Positions 10,601 through 17,760 of a stretch of 64,000 nt of DNA are shown piece after piece (position 1 is the stretch's first letter; each line of letters starts with the position of its first letter). The stretch is from DASVTU01 sp036387415 (lineage in GTDB: Bacteria; Acidobacteriota; Blastocatellia; Pyrinomonadales; Pyrinomonadaceae), in contig DASVTU010000003.1 of assembly GCA_036387415.1 (NCBI GenBank), positions 46,973 to 110,972 of the forward strand, given 5' to 3'. The notes under the pieces are model-generated. The model did no database searches. It had not been told where the DNA came from and saw nothing but the letters and a program-made list of their open reading frames with translations. A program made the translations under genes and the position numbers.

Positions 10601-10809
10601 CCGGTGTCATCACCTGCAACTCGAACGACCCGGTGGTCGAAGTGACGGATACGAACACGGCTGGCAGCAGCACTCTCACCTACGACGCCGGAAGCGACCA
10701 GTATCACTACAACTGGAAGACGGAGAAGGCCTGGGAGGGAACCTGTCGTCAATTAGTCATCCGGCTCAACGACGGCAGCGAACACCGCGCCAACTTCAAG
10801 TTCAAGTAA
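7684..10809 (+). CDS. cell-surface HYR-repeat protein with DUF11 and PxKF domains
   Basis: 1041 residues. A basic N terminus with a hydrophobic stretch (GALLALSFIVVAAAFYTA, about residues 41-58) suggests an atypically long signal sequence. Then come a DUF11-like domain (about 237-350: DLSLTMNGPSQVAPGSNIAY...) and seven HYR-type repeats (about 365-925), each opening with 'xISCPxDI' and closing with 'GTTTITWTATDxxGNxxxCxQTVTV'. Most repeats keep a Cys pair likely to form disulfides; repeats five and six lose the SCP cysteine. The last 110 residues match the PxKF module (IPVKWSLSGNKG...YHYNWKT). It is an adhesin-like extracellular protein with no enzymatic motif. GAGGAGG lies just before the ATG, and two hairpins follow the stop. 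Confidence 0.88.
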   Translation: MSPRPVTTPLPRVGKMKKFLCRINPNVRQTPRTSPSRGRFGALLALSFIVVAAAFYTASSASTIHLLPRNILSVSPSSSANTDHAFKTHVSNRTDLSNKLTKQQHMSGLASLEPVYAFSPVAVFQSGEAIITLASNCATPQASFNLGQTVCAEVVGAPQSIFGFRQRRVQWITPDGKVALQTDITSDPYSDSFTLPTTGPLAQVGMWTVRTINNRSQGVVSATFEVLDPANASTDLSLTMNGPSQVAPGSNIAYIVTVNNNGPDAAQNVLVLNDVPFGAGFVSATQTQGAAFNCVTPAVGESGTITCTRSSLAANTDAAFIFTFSVDAATPAGTSIANISRVTTATNESNKRNNLALDISSIDPLPVCNISCPTDIVVTAPADSCGVNVSYPDPTTSGGTCGTITRSHASGSFFPIGTTTVILSGDSGDPCTFNITVQGTLDPPTISCPANITAPETTPGSGFAAINVGTATTTSDCAGTTVEGIRSDGLRLDSPYPVGTTNITWTATDLAGNTVSCQQTVTITGSGSACQLSCPSDVNVNTDANSCGAIVNYPAPTGGDECGAITVSKASGTFFPVGTTTVNVTSASGQSCSFNVTVVDAQDPVITCPANITTSVAPNQCTANVNVVAPTATDNCAVSVGGDRSDGEELIAPYPVGTTVITWAATDASGNATTCQQTVTVTDTPTISAPSDITVNADNNSCAATNVALGNATAVSNCSGFNVTNNAPSSFPVGMTTVIWTVTDGGGQTATDTQTVTVVDNQNPTISAPPSLTVGTGANAVSCSAFVGDATLGNANASDNCAVTVARSGVPAGNVFPLGTTTITYTATDASGHTATATQTVTVVDNTAPVLSCPSNIVVTLPLNTPATSMAVNYPAATVSDNCGTPTLAYSKPSGTVFNVGTTPVVVNATDAAGNASSCTFTVTVLYNFTGFFSPISNLPTLNIVNAGRAIPVKWSLSGNKGMNIFAAGYPASGVITCNSNDPVVEVTDTNTAGSSTLTYDAGSDQYHYNWKTEKAWEGTCRQLVIRLNDGSEHRANFKFK

Positions 10810-10826
10810 GACCTTGAACGCCTCCT

Positions 10827-10947
10827 GCGGGGAGACTCAAACATCGACGAGTCTCCCCGCTTAAAGACACACGAACGCATTACCCTAAACCAAACCACAA
10901 ACGGATAGAGGGAGCAGACGCTTCGGCGCGGCTCCCTCTACTTTTTC
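10827..10947 (+). terminator. two tandem terminator hairpins after the HYR gene
   Basis: First hairpin: perfect 12-bp stem GCGGGGAGACTC (10827-10838) with partner 10849-10860, no U tract. Second: 9-bp stem AGAGGGAGC (10907-10915) with partner 10931-10939, followed by CTTTTT. The second is a standard intrinsic terminator; the first may slow polymerase or protect the 3' end. Confidence 0.75.
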
Positions 10948-11095
10948 GATATGACTTGCTCCCTTTCGACATTCGGAGATGCGTTTTCAGCGATTCGGGA
11001 TGCGCTTCGGGTGGATGTGTGACATTTGATGCGGCGCGAGTTATCTTTAGTTTCTCTACTGCTTGAAACGTCCATATGTTCGGGGAGATTTACGG

Positions 11096-12031
11096 ATGAA
11101 GCGAATGTTGATAGGTCTGCTGTTCTGCCTTGTCGTGACCGGAACGGCGATGGCGCAGCAGACGGCGACGGCGAAACTCGAAGGACAGGTCGTGTGCTGC
11201 GCGGAATGTTGGGCGAAGGCCGACCGCCACAAGGTCGAATACGGCACGGCGGAAGATTTGCTGCGGGCGAAGGATTGCGTCGAGGGCGGCGACCCGACGT
11301 TGCTGGCGGTGCGCGAGGGCAGCCGTTTTGCGTTGTATGAATTGGAGCAGGGCAAGTTTCGTCTGCCGGGGAAAAACTGGTTGGAGTTTGTCGGGCGACG
11401 CGTGGCGGTCGCGGGCGCGGTGCGGAAGCGTGGCAAGGCGGCGACGTTTCGCGTCGATGCGCTCGAAGTGCTGACGTCGAGCATCGCGGAACGCGAAGCG
11501 TCCGAGGTCGTCGGCAAGGAAGTTGATTTGACGCTCAAGGATTTATTCGGCGCGGAACAACGTCTCGGCGCGTTGCGCGGGCGCATCGTGGTCTTAAACT
11601 TCTGGGCGACCTACTGCGTGCCATGCCGACAGGAGATGCCGGATTTGGCGGCGATTCAAAACGAGTATGCCGCGCTCGGCGTGCAGGTCGTCGGCGCTTC
11701 GGCGGACGAGGCGGGAGACCGCGCCAAAGTTTTGCAGTTCATCAAAGAGACGAAAATCAACTTTCCCATCTGGACGGGCGCAACGTCCGCCGACATGTTG
11801 CGCTTCGGACTCGGCGCGGCGCTGCCGGGAACCGTCGTCATCGGCAGAGATGGACGCATCGCCAGAGTCATCTCCGGCATCGTCAATCAAGCTGAATTGA
11901 AGAAACAGATTGACGCCATGCTCGCGGCGTCCGAAGCCGCAGCAGCAGCCGACGCGCGAAAGCAAGAGGGACGCAAAGATGTCGCTTCGACGAAGACGCG
12001 CGCGAGCGAGGCATCGTCGGTTCCGAGTTGA
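11096..12031 (+). CDS. exported thioredoxin-like (TlpA/ResA-type) protein
   Basis: 311 residues. Signal peptide MKRMLIGLLFCLVVTGTAMA, then about 115 residues with an unusual Cys cluster (VVCCAECWAKADRH) and an OB-like stretch (LEFVGRRVAVAGAVRKRG). The redoxin domain starts near residue 130 (GKEVDLTLKDLFGAEQRL) and has the CxxC active site in NFWATYCVPCRQEMPDL and the cis-Pro region ALPGTVVIGRDG. Such proteins reduce disulfides in the envelope, often for cytochrome c maturation. The tail (about 25 residues) is Ala/Lys/Arg-rich and low in complexity. I chose the ATG at 11096 (GGGGAG upstream) over a TTG at 11063. Confidence 0.82.
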   Translation: MKRMLIGLLFCLVVTGTAMAQQTATAKLEGQVVCCAECWAKADRHKVEYGTAEDLLRAKDCVEGGDPTLLAVREGSRFALYELEQGKFRLPGKNWLEFVGRRVAVAGAVRKRGKAATFRVDALEVLTSSIAEREASEVVGKEVDLTLKDLFGAEQRLGALRGRIVVLNFWATYCVPCRQEMPDLAAIQNEYAALGVQVVGASADEAGDRAKVLQFIKETKINFPIWTGATSADMLRFGLGAALPGTVVIGRDGRIARVISGIVNQAELKKQIDAMLAASEAAAAADARKQEGRKDVASTKTRASEASSVPS

Positions 12032-12058
12032 CCGCTTTGACCGGGCGAGGGTCGCGCC

Positions 12059-12586
12059 GTGAGCGGGACGGAAAACGGAGATTCCTATAAGTGGACATAC
12101 GGCGTGCGCGTCATCTCAAATCAGATTGACCGCGCCAAATGGCGCAACACGCTAACGTATAGATTCCACCCGCGACTGACCGCCGGAGTCGAATACAATC
12201 CGCTTGCCGGAAAGGTGAGCCTCTTGGCAAACGTCGTCGCTCTGACGGAGACGCACAGGCGCCCCGCGCTCATCCTCGGCACAAGCTCCGACCGCATCGG
12301 CACGCCCTCCGGTCAATCCTTTTATGCCACCATCAGCAAGAGCCTCAAACATCGGACGGGATTGCCCATCGCGCCTTACATCGGTGTTGCCTACGGCACA
12401 TTTGAAGACCGTCTGCGACCAATCGGCGGCCTCAACATCAACTTCCACGAGCGTTGGAGTTCGACCATTCTCTTCGACGGCGTGCGCGTCCATCCACTCC
12501 TCAACTACACACGCGGGCGACACCAATTCGGCGTCATCCTCGAACGCGGACGCAACCCCGGCGCGAGTTATAGCGTTTCATTTTAA
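12059..12586 (+). CDS. beta-barrel-like protein without visible signal peptide
   Basis: 175 residues from a GTG start preceded by GCGAGGG. Family not recognised. Alternating polar/hydrophobic strands (TYRFHPRLTAGVEYNP, PIAPYIGVAYGTF, HQFGVILERG) and a C-terminal aromatic (YSVSF) resemble an outer-membrane barrel, but there is no signal peptide. It lies 27 bp after, and in the same reading frame as, the thioredoxin-like gene, separated by two TGA codons, so it is probably co-transcribed. It may have lost its 5' end or use a start I cannot see. Confidence 0.6.
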   Translation: MSGTENGDSYKWTYGVRVISNQIDRAKWRNTLTYRFHPRLTAGVEYNPLAGKVSLLANVVALTETHRRPALILGTSSDRIGTPSGQSFYATISKSLKHRTGLPIAPYIGVAYGTFEDRLRPIGGLNINFHERWSSTILFDGVRVHPLLNYTRGRHQFGVILERGRNPGASYSVSF

Positions 12587-12658
12587 GTGGCCTTCGGCGT
12601 GCATCGACGCGTGTGAGCCTCGCCGTGACGCATTCTATAAATTAAGTGGAGCGTAATC

Positions 12659-13939
12659 ATGTTTGAAATGAAAATGATGAAAAGAATTCTCCTGCTCATC
12701 CTCTTCGTCTTGGTCTTTGTCAGGATAGACGCACACGCGCAAATAACGGCCATCAGGGCTGGCAAACTGGTCGTGCCTGAGACGGGCGCGACCTTGAATA
12801 ATCAGATAATTCTCGTCGAGGGGGCGCGGATTAAAGCGGTCGGCGCGAACATCGAGATACCGTCGGGCGCGACGGTGATTGACCTGTCTCGTTCAACCGT
12901 GCTGCCGGGTCTTTTCGATTGTCACGCGCACATGGCGTTCCTGATTCAACAGAAAGGCCGCGAGCGCGGGTCACTCTTCTTTTACGACTTAACGCACACC
13001 AGCGCCGAGCGCACCATCCATGCGGTCGTCAATTCACGCGACATGCTCGACGCGGGGTTCACCACCATCCGCGACATCGGCAACGACGGCAACTACATCG
13101 CCACAGACCTCCGGCGTGCGATTGACGGAGGATTGATACCCGGCCCGACAATCATCAATTCGGGGCGCATCATCGCGCCCTACGGCGGCCAGTATCAACT
13201 TCAGCCCGAACGCAAAGAACTCGGCGAACCGGAATATCTCTATGCCGATACCAGAGACGAGATGCGTAAGGCCATCCGCGCCAACGCGCACTTCGGCGCG
13301 AGGGTTATCAAAATCGTCGTCGACGACCAGCCCTACATCTATTCCGTAGACGACATCAAATACATGATTGACGAAGCCGCGCGTGCAGGGCTGAAACTCG
13401 CTGCACACTGCGTGACGGAACAGGGCGCGCGCAACGCCGCCGAGGCGGGCGTCGCTTCGATTGAGCACGGCTTCGTCATGTCAAATGAGGCGCTCGCCAT
13501 CGCGAAGAAGAACAACGTCGTGCTCGTCGGCACAGACTTCACCGAAAAAGCATGGCTCGCCTATGAAATCCCTGCGGAACTAGCGAAACGTTGGCACGCG
13601 CGTAGCGTTGACCGTCTGCAAAGGGCATACAAGATTGGTGTCACGCTCGCCTTCGGCAGCGACCTCATCTTCTACGCGCCCGACGAAACGCGCGGCACCT
13701 GGACGATGTCGCAGATAGAGACTTTCATCGAAGCCGGAATCCCCGCGCGATCCATCCTGCAAGCCATGACGACCAACGCAGCGCAACTGCTCGGCGTCGA
13801 AAAAGTGCGCGGTGCCATCACCCCCGGTCAATTCGCCGATATTATCGCCACGCCCGACAACCCACTCGACAACATCTCAACGCTCAAACACGTCAACTTC
13901 GTCATGAAGAACGGCAAAGTCTTCAAGCAACCGAAATAA
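12659..13939 (+). CDS. exported amidohydrolase (imidazolonepropionase/prolidase-like)
   Basis: 426 residues with a signal peptide (ILLLILFVLVFVRIDAHA). Amidohydrolase landmarks: the N-terminal composite beta sandwich (AGKLVVPETGATLNNQ...), the metal pair DCHAHM, KIVVDD at the strand-4 position, AHCVTEQGARNAAEAGVASIEHG carrying further His ligands, and GSDLIF for the catalytic Asp. It closes with the usual LGVEKVRGAITPGQFADIIA. Relatives cleave Xaa-Pro or Xaa-Arg dipeptides or other cyclic amides; the exact substrate cannot be read from sequence. GTGGAG precedes the ATG. It converges on the pilus operon across a bidirectional terminator. Confidence 0.87.
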   Translation: MFEMKMMKRILLLILFVLVFVRIDAHAQITAIRAGKLVVPETGATLNNQIILVEGARIKAVGANIEIPSGATVIDLSRSTVLPGLFDCHAHMAFLIQQKGRERGSLFFYDLTHTSAERTIHAVVNSRDMLDAGFTTIRDIGNDGNYIATDLRRAIDGGLIPGPTIINSGRIIAPYGGQYQLQPERKELGEPEYLYADTRDEMRKAIRANAHFGARVIKIVVDDQPYIYSVDDIKYMIDEAARAGLKLAAHCVTEQGARNAAEAGVASIEHGFVMSNEALAIAKKNNVVLVGTDFTEKAWLAYEIPAELAKRWHARSVDRLQRAYKIGVTLAFGSDLIFYAPDETRGTWTMSQIETFIEAGIPARSILQAMTTNAAQLLGVEKVRGAITPGQFADIIATPDNPLDNISTLKHVNFVMKNGKVFKQPK

Positions 13940-14108
13940 ACTCACCACCCTCCCGCCCTTAATTTTTGTTCCACGCTTGTATTCAAACTCGCGCAATGCT
14001 CCCCATGCCAGTGACGCCCTCGACACACGAGATGCCTTATTAGCCTATATCCTCATAGTTTCTTCCCAGAGGCAATCGGTAAAATAGCCACCGTAAATCG
14101 GCAAAAGA

Positions 14109-14146
14109 AAAGCAGTTAACTTAACTGGAGTTAAGTTAACTGCTTT
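14109..14146. terminator. bidirectional terminator between amidohydrolase and pilC
   Basis: A perfect 17-bp AT-rich stem (AAAGCAGTTAACTTAAC at 14109-14125, partner 14130-14146, TGGA loop) between two convergent genes. A-rich sequence on its left gives U residues after the hairpin for the minus-strand pilus operon. Confidence 0.75.
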
Positions 14147-14193
14147 CTGCAGTTACAAACTTTATTGCCCTCTACAGTTTCCTTGTCAGGCGT

Positions 14194-15423
14194 TTAGCTG
14201 CCACCGGAGAGTTTGCCGATGAGGGTGAAGAGGGGCATGTACATGGCGATGACGATGGAGCCGATGGTGACGCCGAGGAAGCCAATCATGATGGGTTCGA
14301 TGAGGGTGAGGAGGTTGGCGATTGCCGCATCAACTTCTTGTTCGTAGAAGTCGGCGATCTTGCCGAGCATGGCGTCGAGGGCACCGGTCTGTTCGCCGAT
14401 GCCGATCATTTGGGCGACCATGTTGGGAAACATCTCGGTGGCTTTGAGCGGTTCGATGAAGCTTTCGCCGCGTTCGACGCCGATGCGGATTTTGGTAATC
14501 GCTTCTTCGAGGATGACGTTTCCAGCAGTGCGCGCGGTGATGTCGAGGGATTGGAGGATGGGCACGCCGGAGGAGAGCAGCGTCGAGAGCGTGCGGGAGA
14601 AGCGCGCGATGGCGACCTTGCGGAGAATGCCGCCGATGATTGGGAACTTGAGAAGGAGGTAGTCGATGCGTCGCTGCCCGCCGGTTGTTTTGTAGTAATA
14701 GCGAATGGCGAAGACCGCGCCGATGATTCCGGCGAGTACCATCAGTCCGCCGAAGCCTGCGACGAAGTTGCTGATGCCGACGACGATGCGCGTGGGGAGG
14801 GGAAGTTGTTCGCCGGGGCCGAGGAGGCCAAGGAAGATGTTTTGGAACGAGGGAATGACGAAAATCATGATGACGGAGATGACCGCCACGGCGATGACGA
14901 TGACCGCCGACGGATAAATCATGGCCGAGAGGACATCACGACGTAGTTTGACAATCTTTTCGATGTAGGTCGAAAGACGCTGCAAGATGAGGTCGAGAAT
15001 ACCGCCCGCTTCGCCCGCTTCAACCATGTTGACGAAGAGTTGGTCGAAGACCTTCGGATGTCGCGACATCGACATGGCAAGCGTCGCACCTTCCTCCACG
15101 TCCTGCCGTACCTGCGTCAGTACCTGCTGAAAATATTTGTTCTCCTGTTGCTGCGCGAGAATTTCGAGGCACTGGACGAGCGGAAGACCAGCGTCAATCA
15201 TGACGGAAAACTGACGCGTGAAGATGGAGAGGTCTTTGGCTTTAACTTTCTTGCGCCCGCCGAGTTTTGGCAACGCAATCTCGCGCCCCTTCTCTTTGGC
15301 AGAGGTGAGCATGACCTGTTCGCGCCGCAAGAGTTGGCGCAAGGCGTCGCGGTTCTCCGCCGGACGCTCGCCGACGATAACTTCTCCCATGCGATTGCGA
15401 GCTTTGAAGACGTAAGTGGGCAT
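14194..15423 (-). CDS. pilC: type IV pilus inner-membrane platform protein PilC
   Basis: 409 residues, the normal PilC/GspF length. N-terminal MPTYVFKARNRMGEVIVGE, then the two T2SSF repeats (about 70-195 and 275-395) with IFTRQFSVMIDAGLPLVQCLEIL and the matching FSRTLSTLLSSGVPILQSLDI. Three membrane segments are evident (ICPSAVIVIAVA-like at about 170-195, VLAGIIGAVFAIRYYY, and the C-terminal GFLGVTIGSIVIAMYMPLF). It links the PilB/PilT motors to the pilus. It is the last gene of the pilB-(unknown)-pilT-pilC unit; CAGGAG lies upstream of the ATG. Confidence 0.95.
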   Translation of the reverse strand: MPTYVFKARNRMGEVIVGERPAENRDALRQLLRREQVMLTSAKEKGREIALPKLGGRKKVKAKDLSIFTRQFSVMIDAGLPLVQCLEILAQQQENKYFQQVLTQVRQDVEEGATLAMSMSRHPKVFDQLFVNMVEAGEAGGILDLILQRLSTYIEKIVKLRRDVLSAMIYPSAVIVIAVAVISVIMIFVIPSFQNIFLGLLGPGEQLPLPTRIVVGISNFVAGFGGLMVLAGIIGAVFAIRYYYKTTGGQRRIDYLLLKFPIIGGILRKVAIARFSRTLSTLLSSGVPILQSLDITARTAGNVILEEAITKIRIGVERGESFIEPLKATEMFPNMVAQMIGIGEQTGALDAMLGKIADFYEQEVDAAIANLLTLIEPIMIGFLGVTIGSIVIAMYMPLFTLIGKLSGGS

Positions 15424-15439
15424 GAATTAAAAACTCCTG

Positions 15440-15519
15440 AATCGTCAGTCGTGAAGCGTGAATGGTAAGTCGTCAATAGAAGAACTGATTTCTTCTTGTG
15501 GCGATTCACGATTTGCCAA
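15440..15519. repeat. heptamer array between pilT and pilC, with short inverted arm
   Basis: Six degenerate 7-nt words from 15440 to 15481 (AATCGTC, AGTCGTG, AAGCGTG, AATGGTA, AGTCGTC, AATAGAA). A shorter complementary arm (GTGGCGA, TTCACGA) follows around 15497-15510. It is the same architecture as arrays elsewhere in the backbone but uses different words. Confidence 0.6.
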
Positions 15520-15524
15520 AATAT

Positions 15525-16721
15525 TTATCTCACGTTGGGACGCGAGCCGACGGCACGCGGCTGTGCGTAGGGCGAGGGATGTTGGCCGCCGGGTCTTGCG
15601 CCGTTTGCGCCGCCGGTGTTGATGCCTGCGCCGTGCTCGATTAACTCGCGCAGTTCGTCGGCGTTGGCAGAACGCTGCATGGCAACTTCCATCGCAATCA
15701 TGCGTTTGTGATAGAGCGTGGCGAGCGACTGGTTGAAGGTCTGCATGCCGTGCTTGCCCTGTCCGGTCTGCATCATCGAATAAATCTGATGAATTTTGTC
15801 TTCGCGGATGAGGTTGCGGATAGCATTGTTGGGGACGAGGATTTCGAGTGCCATGGCGCGGCCACGACCGTCGGCGCGCGGCAGCAATGCTTGACAGAGA
15901 ATGCCTTCGAGGACGAGCGAAAGCTGCGCGCGAATCTGCGCCTGTTGTCCTGCGGGGAATACGTCGATGATGCGGTTGATGGTCGAGGCGGCGCTGTTGG
16001 TGTGCAGCGTGGCGAAGGTCAAGTGGCCTGTCTCGGCGATGCGGAGCGCGGATTCGATGGTCTCAAGATCGCGCATTTCGCCGACGAGCACCACGTCCGG
16101 GTCTTGGCGAAGCGCCGTGCGGAGAGCTTCTGCGAAGCCTTTGGTGTCAGCCCCGACTTCGCGTTGATTGATGAGACAACTCTTGTGGCTGTGAAGAAAC
16201 TCAATCGGGTCTTCGATGGTCATGATGTGCTCATGACGCTCGCGGTTGATTTTATCAATCATCGCGGCGAGCGTAGTCGATTTACCCGAACCCGTCGGCC
16301 CCGTGACTAGAATCAAACCGCGCGGGCGCTCGCAGAGTTGCGAGACGACGGACGGCAGCCCCAAAGTCTCGAAGGATTTTATCTCATAGGGGATGGCGCG
16401 AAAGACCGCGCCGACCGCGCCGCGCTGGTTGAAAAGATTGGCGCGAAAACGCGATAGACCGCGCACGCCGAAAGAGAAGTCGAGTTCGAGAGCTTCCTCG
16501 AAGCGATGCTTCTGGGCGTCCGTCAGCACGCTGTAGGCGAGCGTCTTGGTGTCGGCAGAGGTCATCGCGCGCATACCTTCGATGGAGCGGAGATGTCCAT
16601 CGACGCGGACTTGCGGCGGCGAATTCGTGGTGATGTGTAAGTCTGACCCGCCGAGTTCAATCAGCTTCTTCAGCAGTTCCGACAGCGAGAGTGGCTCGGC
16701 TGGTGCTTCGTTACCTGTCAT
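15525..16721 (-). CDS. pilT: type IV pilus retraction ATPase PilT
   Basis: 398 residues. Walker A ILVTGPTGSGKSTTLAAMID, Asp box MTIEDPIEFLH, Walker B VLVGEMRDLETIESALRIAE and His box GHLTFATLHTNSA are all present in PilT order. The AIRNLIREDKIHQIYSMMQTG segment is the C-terminal region typical of PilT rather than PilB. The last 35 residues are Gly/Pro-rich and not conserved in type. The hexameric motor depolymerises the pilus for twitching and DNA uptake. It is the third gene of the operon. Confidence 0.96.
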   Translation of the reverse strand: MTGNEAPAEPLSLSELLKKLIELGGSDLHITTNSPPQVRVDGHLRSIEGMRAMTSADTKTLAYSVLTDAQKHRFEEALELDFSFGVRGLSRFRANLFNQRGAVGAVFRAIPYEIKSFETLGLPSVVSQLCERPRGLILVTGPTGSGKSTTLAAMIDKINRERHEHIMTIEDPIEFLHSHKSCLINQREVGADTKGFAEALRTALRQDPDVVLVGEMRDLETIESALRIAETGHLTFATLHTNSAASTINRIIDVFPAGQQAQIRAQLSLVLEGILCQALLPRADGRGRAMALEILVPNNAIRNLIREDKIHQIYSMMQTGQGKHGMQTFNQSLATLYHKRMIAMEVAMQRSANADELRELIEHGAGINTGGANGARPGGQHPSPYAQPRAVGSRPNVR

Positions 16722-16814
16722 GTGATGTTGTCCTGTAAATTAAAATGAGGTGCTTAATGGTTCACAACGTACGGCTGGCCTTGTGAGACGTGCCAGCCAG
16801 TTTGACGCTAAAGA

Positions 16815-17756
16815 TTAGCGGGGTGTTTTGGCAGCTACGGTTCCGCCGTTGCCGCTCACGCGGAAGGTCGAGACAATCTTTTCCGAGGCAGATGCGACTG
16901 GCTCGGCTAATGCAACGGGCGTGTTGGTGGCGAGACGATAGATGCGTCCATCAATCTCTGTGAAGTAGAAGGTCAGTGCTTGCTGCTCGCCCGTGCTGGC
17001 TGCTGCGCCCGTGCGTGCGAGCACGACGAAGACGCGGCGGCCTTCAATCTCGCGTTCCATGTCGTTGACGACCCAACCACCTTCGGCAACCATTTTGTCA
17101 ATCACCGTGCGACGCAAGACGCTGAGCGGCACCCCGCCGAGCATTTTTGTGCGCGGGGCGACGGCCACGTCCGAGCCGTTGATGGCGACGGGCGCGAGCG
17201 AGGCGGTTCCGGCGGATTGCCCGTCAACCGAACGAACCACGAATTTCATCTCTCCGACACTGTTCGCGCTGCTGCTCCACGAACCCGGCAGCGTTAAATC
17301 AAACGGAGCACGCGCCATAGATGATGTCCGCGCTTGGATGGATGAATCCATCAGGACGCGAGACGCAGCGGACAGACGCGAATTCTTGCGTGAGATGCGG
17401 CGCGCGGCGGTGGGCGCAGGCTCGTTGACAGGCATGCTGACCGAGACGTTGCCGTTCATCGAGGTGTTGCCGTCGGTGTAATCTTTGACTTTGGTCGTGG
17501 CGCTGCGTGCGCGACGCGGTGCGGCGGCAGTTTCGATGAGTTGCCTGCGATGCAGTGCGCGTGCGCGTCTGCGTCGGAGCAAGGCGCGACGCCGTTTCCA
17601 CCATGCGCGCGTGCGGCGGTGTCGAAGATGTTTTCCCTTGCCTCGGCTCACGCTCGGACGCCGACTCCAACGCGCGAGCGAATCGCTCACGGGCAGGCCA
17701 CCCGCGACGAGCGCGAGCATGAGTATTGATAAGATGAGAGGTCGCATGATTGACAT
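16815..17756 (-). CDS. secreted Arg-rich protein inside the pilus motor operon, unknown
   Basis: 313 residues. Signal-like N terminus (MRPLILSILMLALVAGGLPVSDS), then an extremely Arg/Lys-rich stretch (about residues 25-85, with runs such as KRRRALLRRRRARALHRR), a Ser/Ala linker, and a folded C-terminal half beginning near APFDLTLPGSWSS. That half contains IEGRRVFVVLARTG and TFYFTEIDGRIYRLAT, reminiscent of small periplasmic beta-domains; I do not recognise the family. The ATG at 17756 is 4 bp after the pilB stop, so the two are translationally linked. Its place between pilB and pilT suggests a pilus or envelope role (inference). Confidence 0.7.
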   Translation of the reverse strand: MSIMRPLILSILMLALVAGGLPVSDSLARWSRRPSVSRGKGKHLRHRRTRAWWKRRRALLRRRRARALHRRQLIETAAAPRRARSATTKVKDYTDGNTSMNGNVSVSMPVNEPAPTAARRISRKNSRLSAASRVLMDSSIQARTSSMARAPFDLTLPGSWSSSANSVGEMKFVVRSVDGQSAGTASLAPVAINGSDVAVAPRTKMLGGVPLSVLRRTVIDKMVAEGGWVVNDMEREIEGRRVFVVLARTGAAASTGEQQALTFYFTEIDGRIYRLATNTPVALAEPVASASEKIVSTFRVSGNGGTVAAKTPR

Positions 17757-17760
17757 CGTT

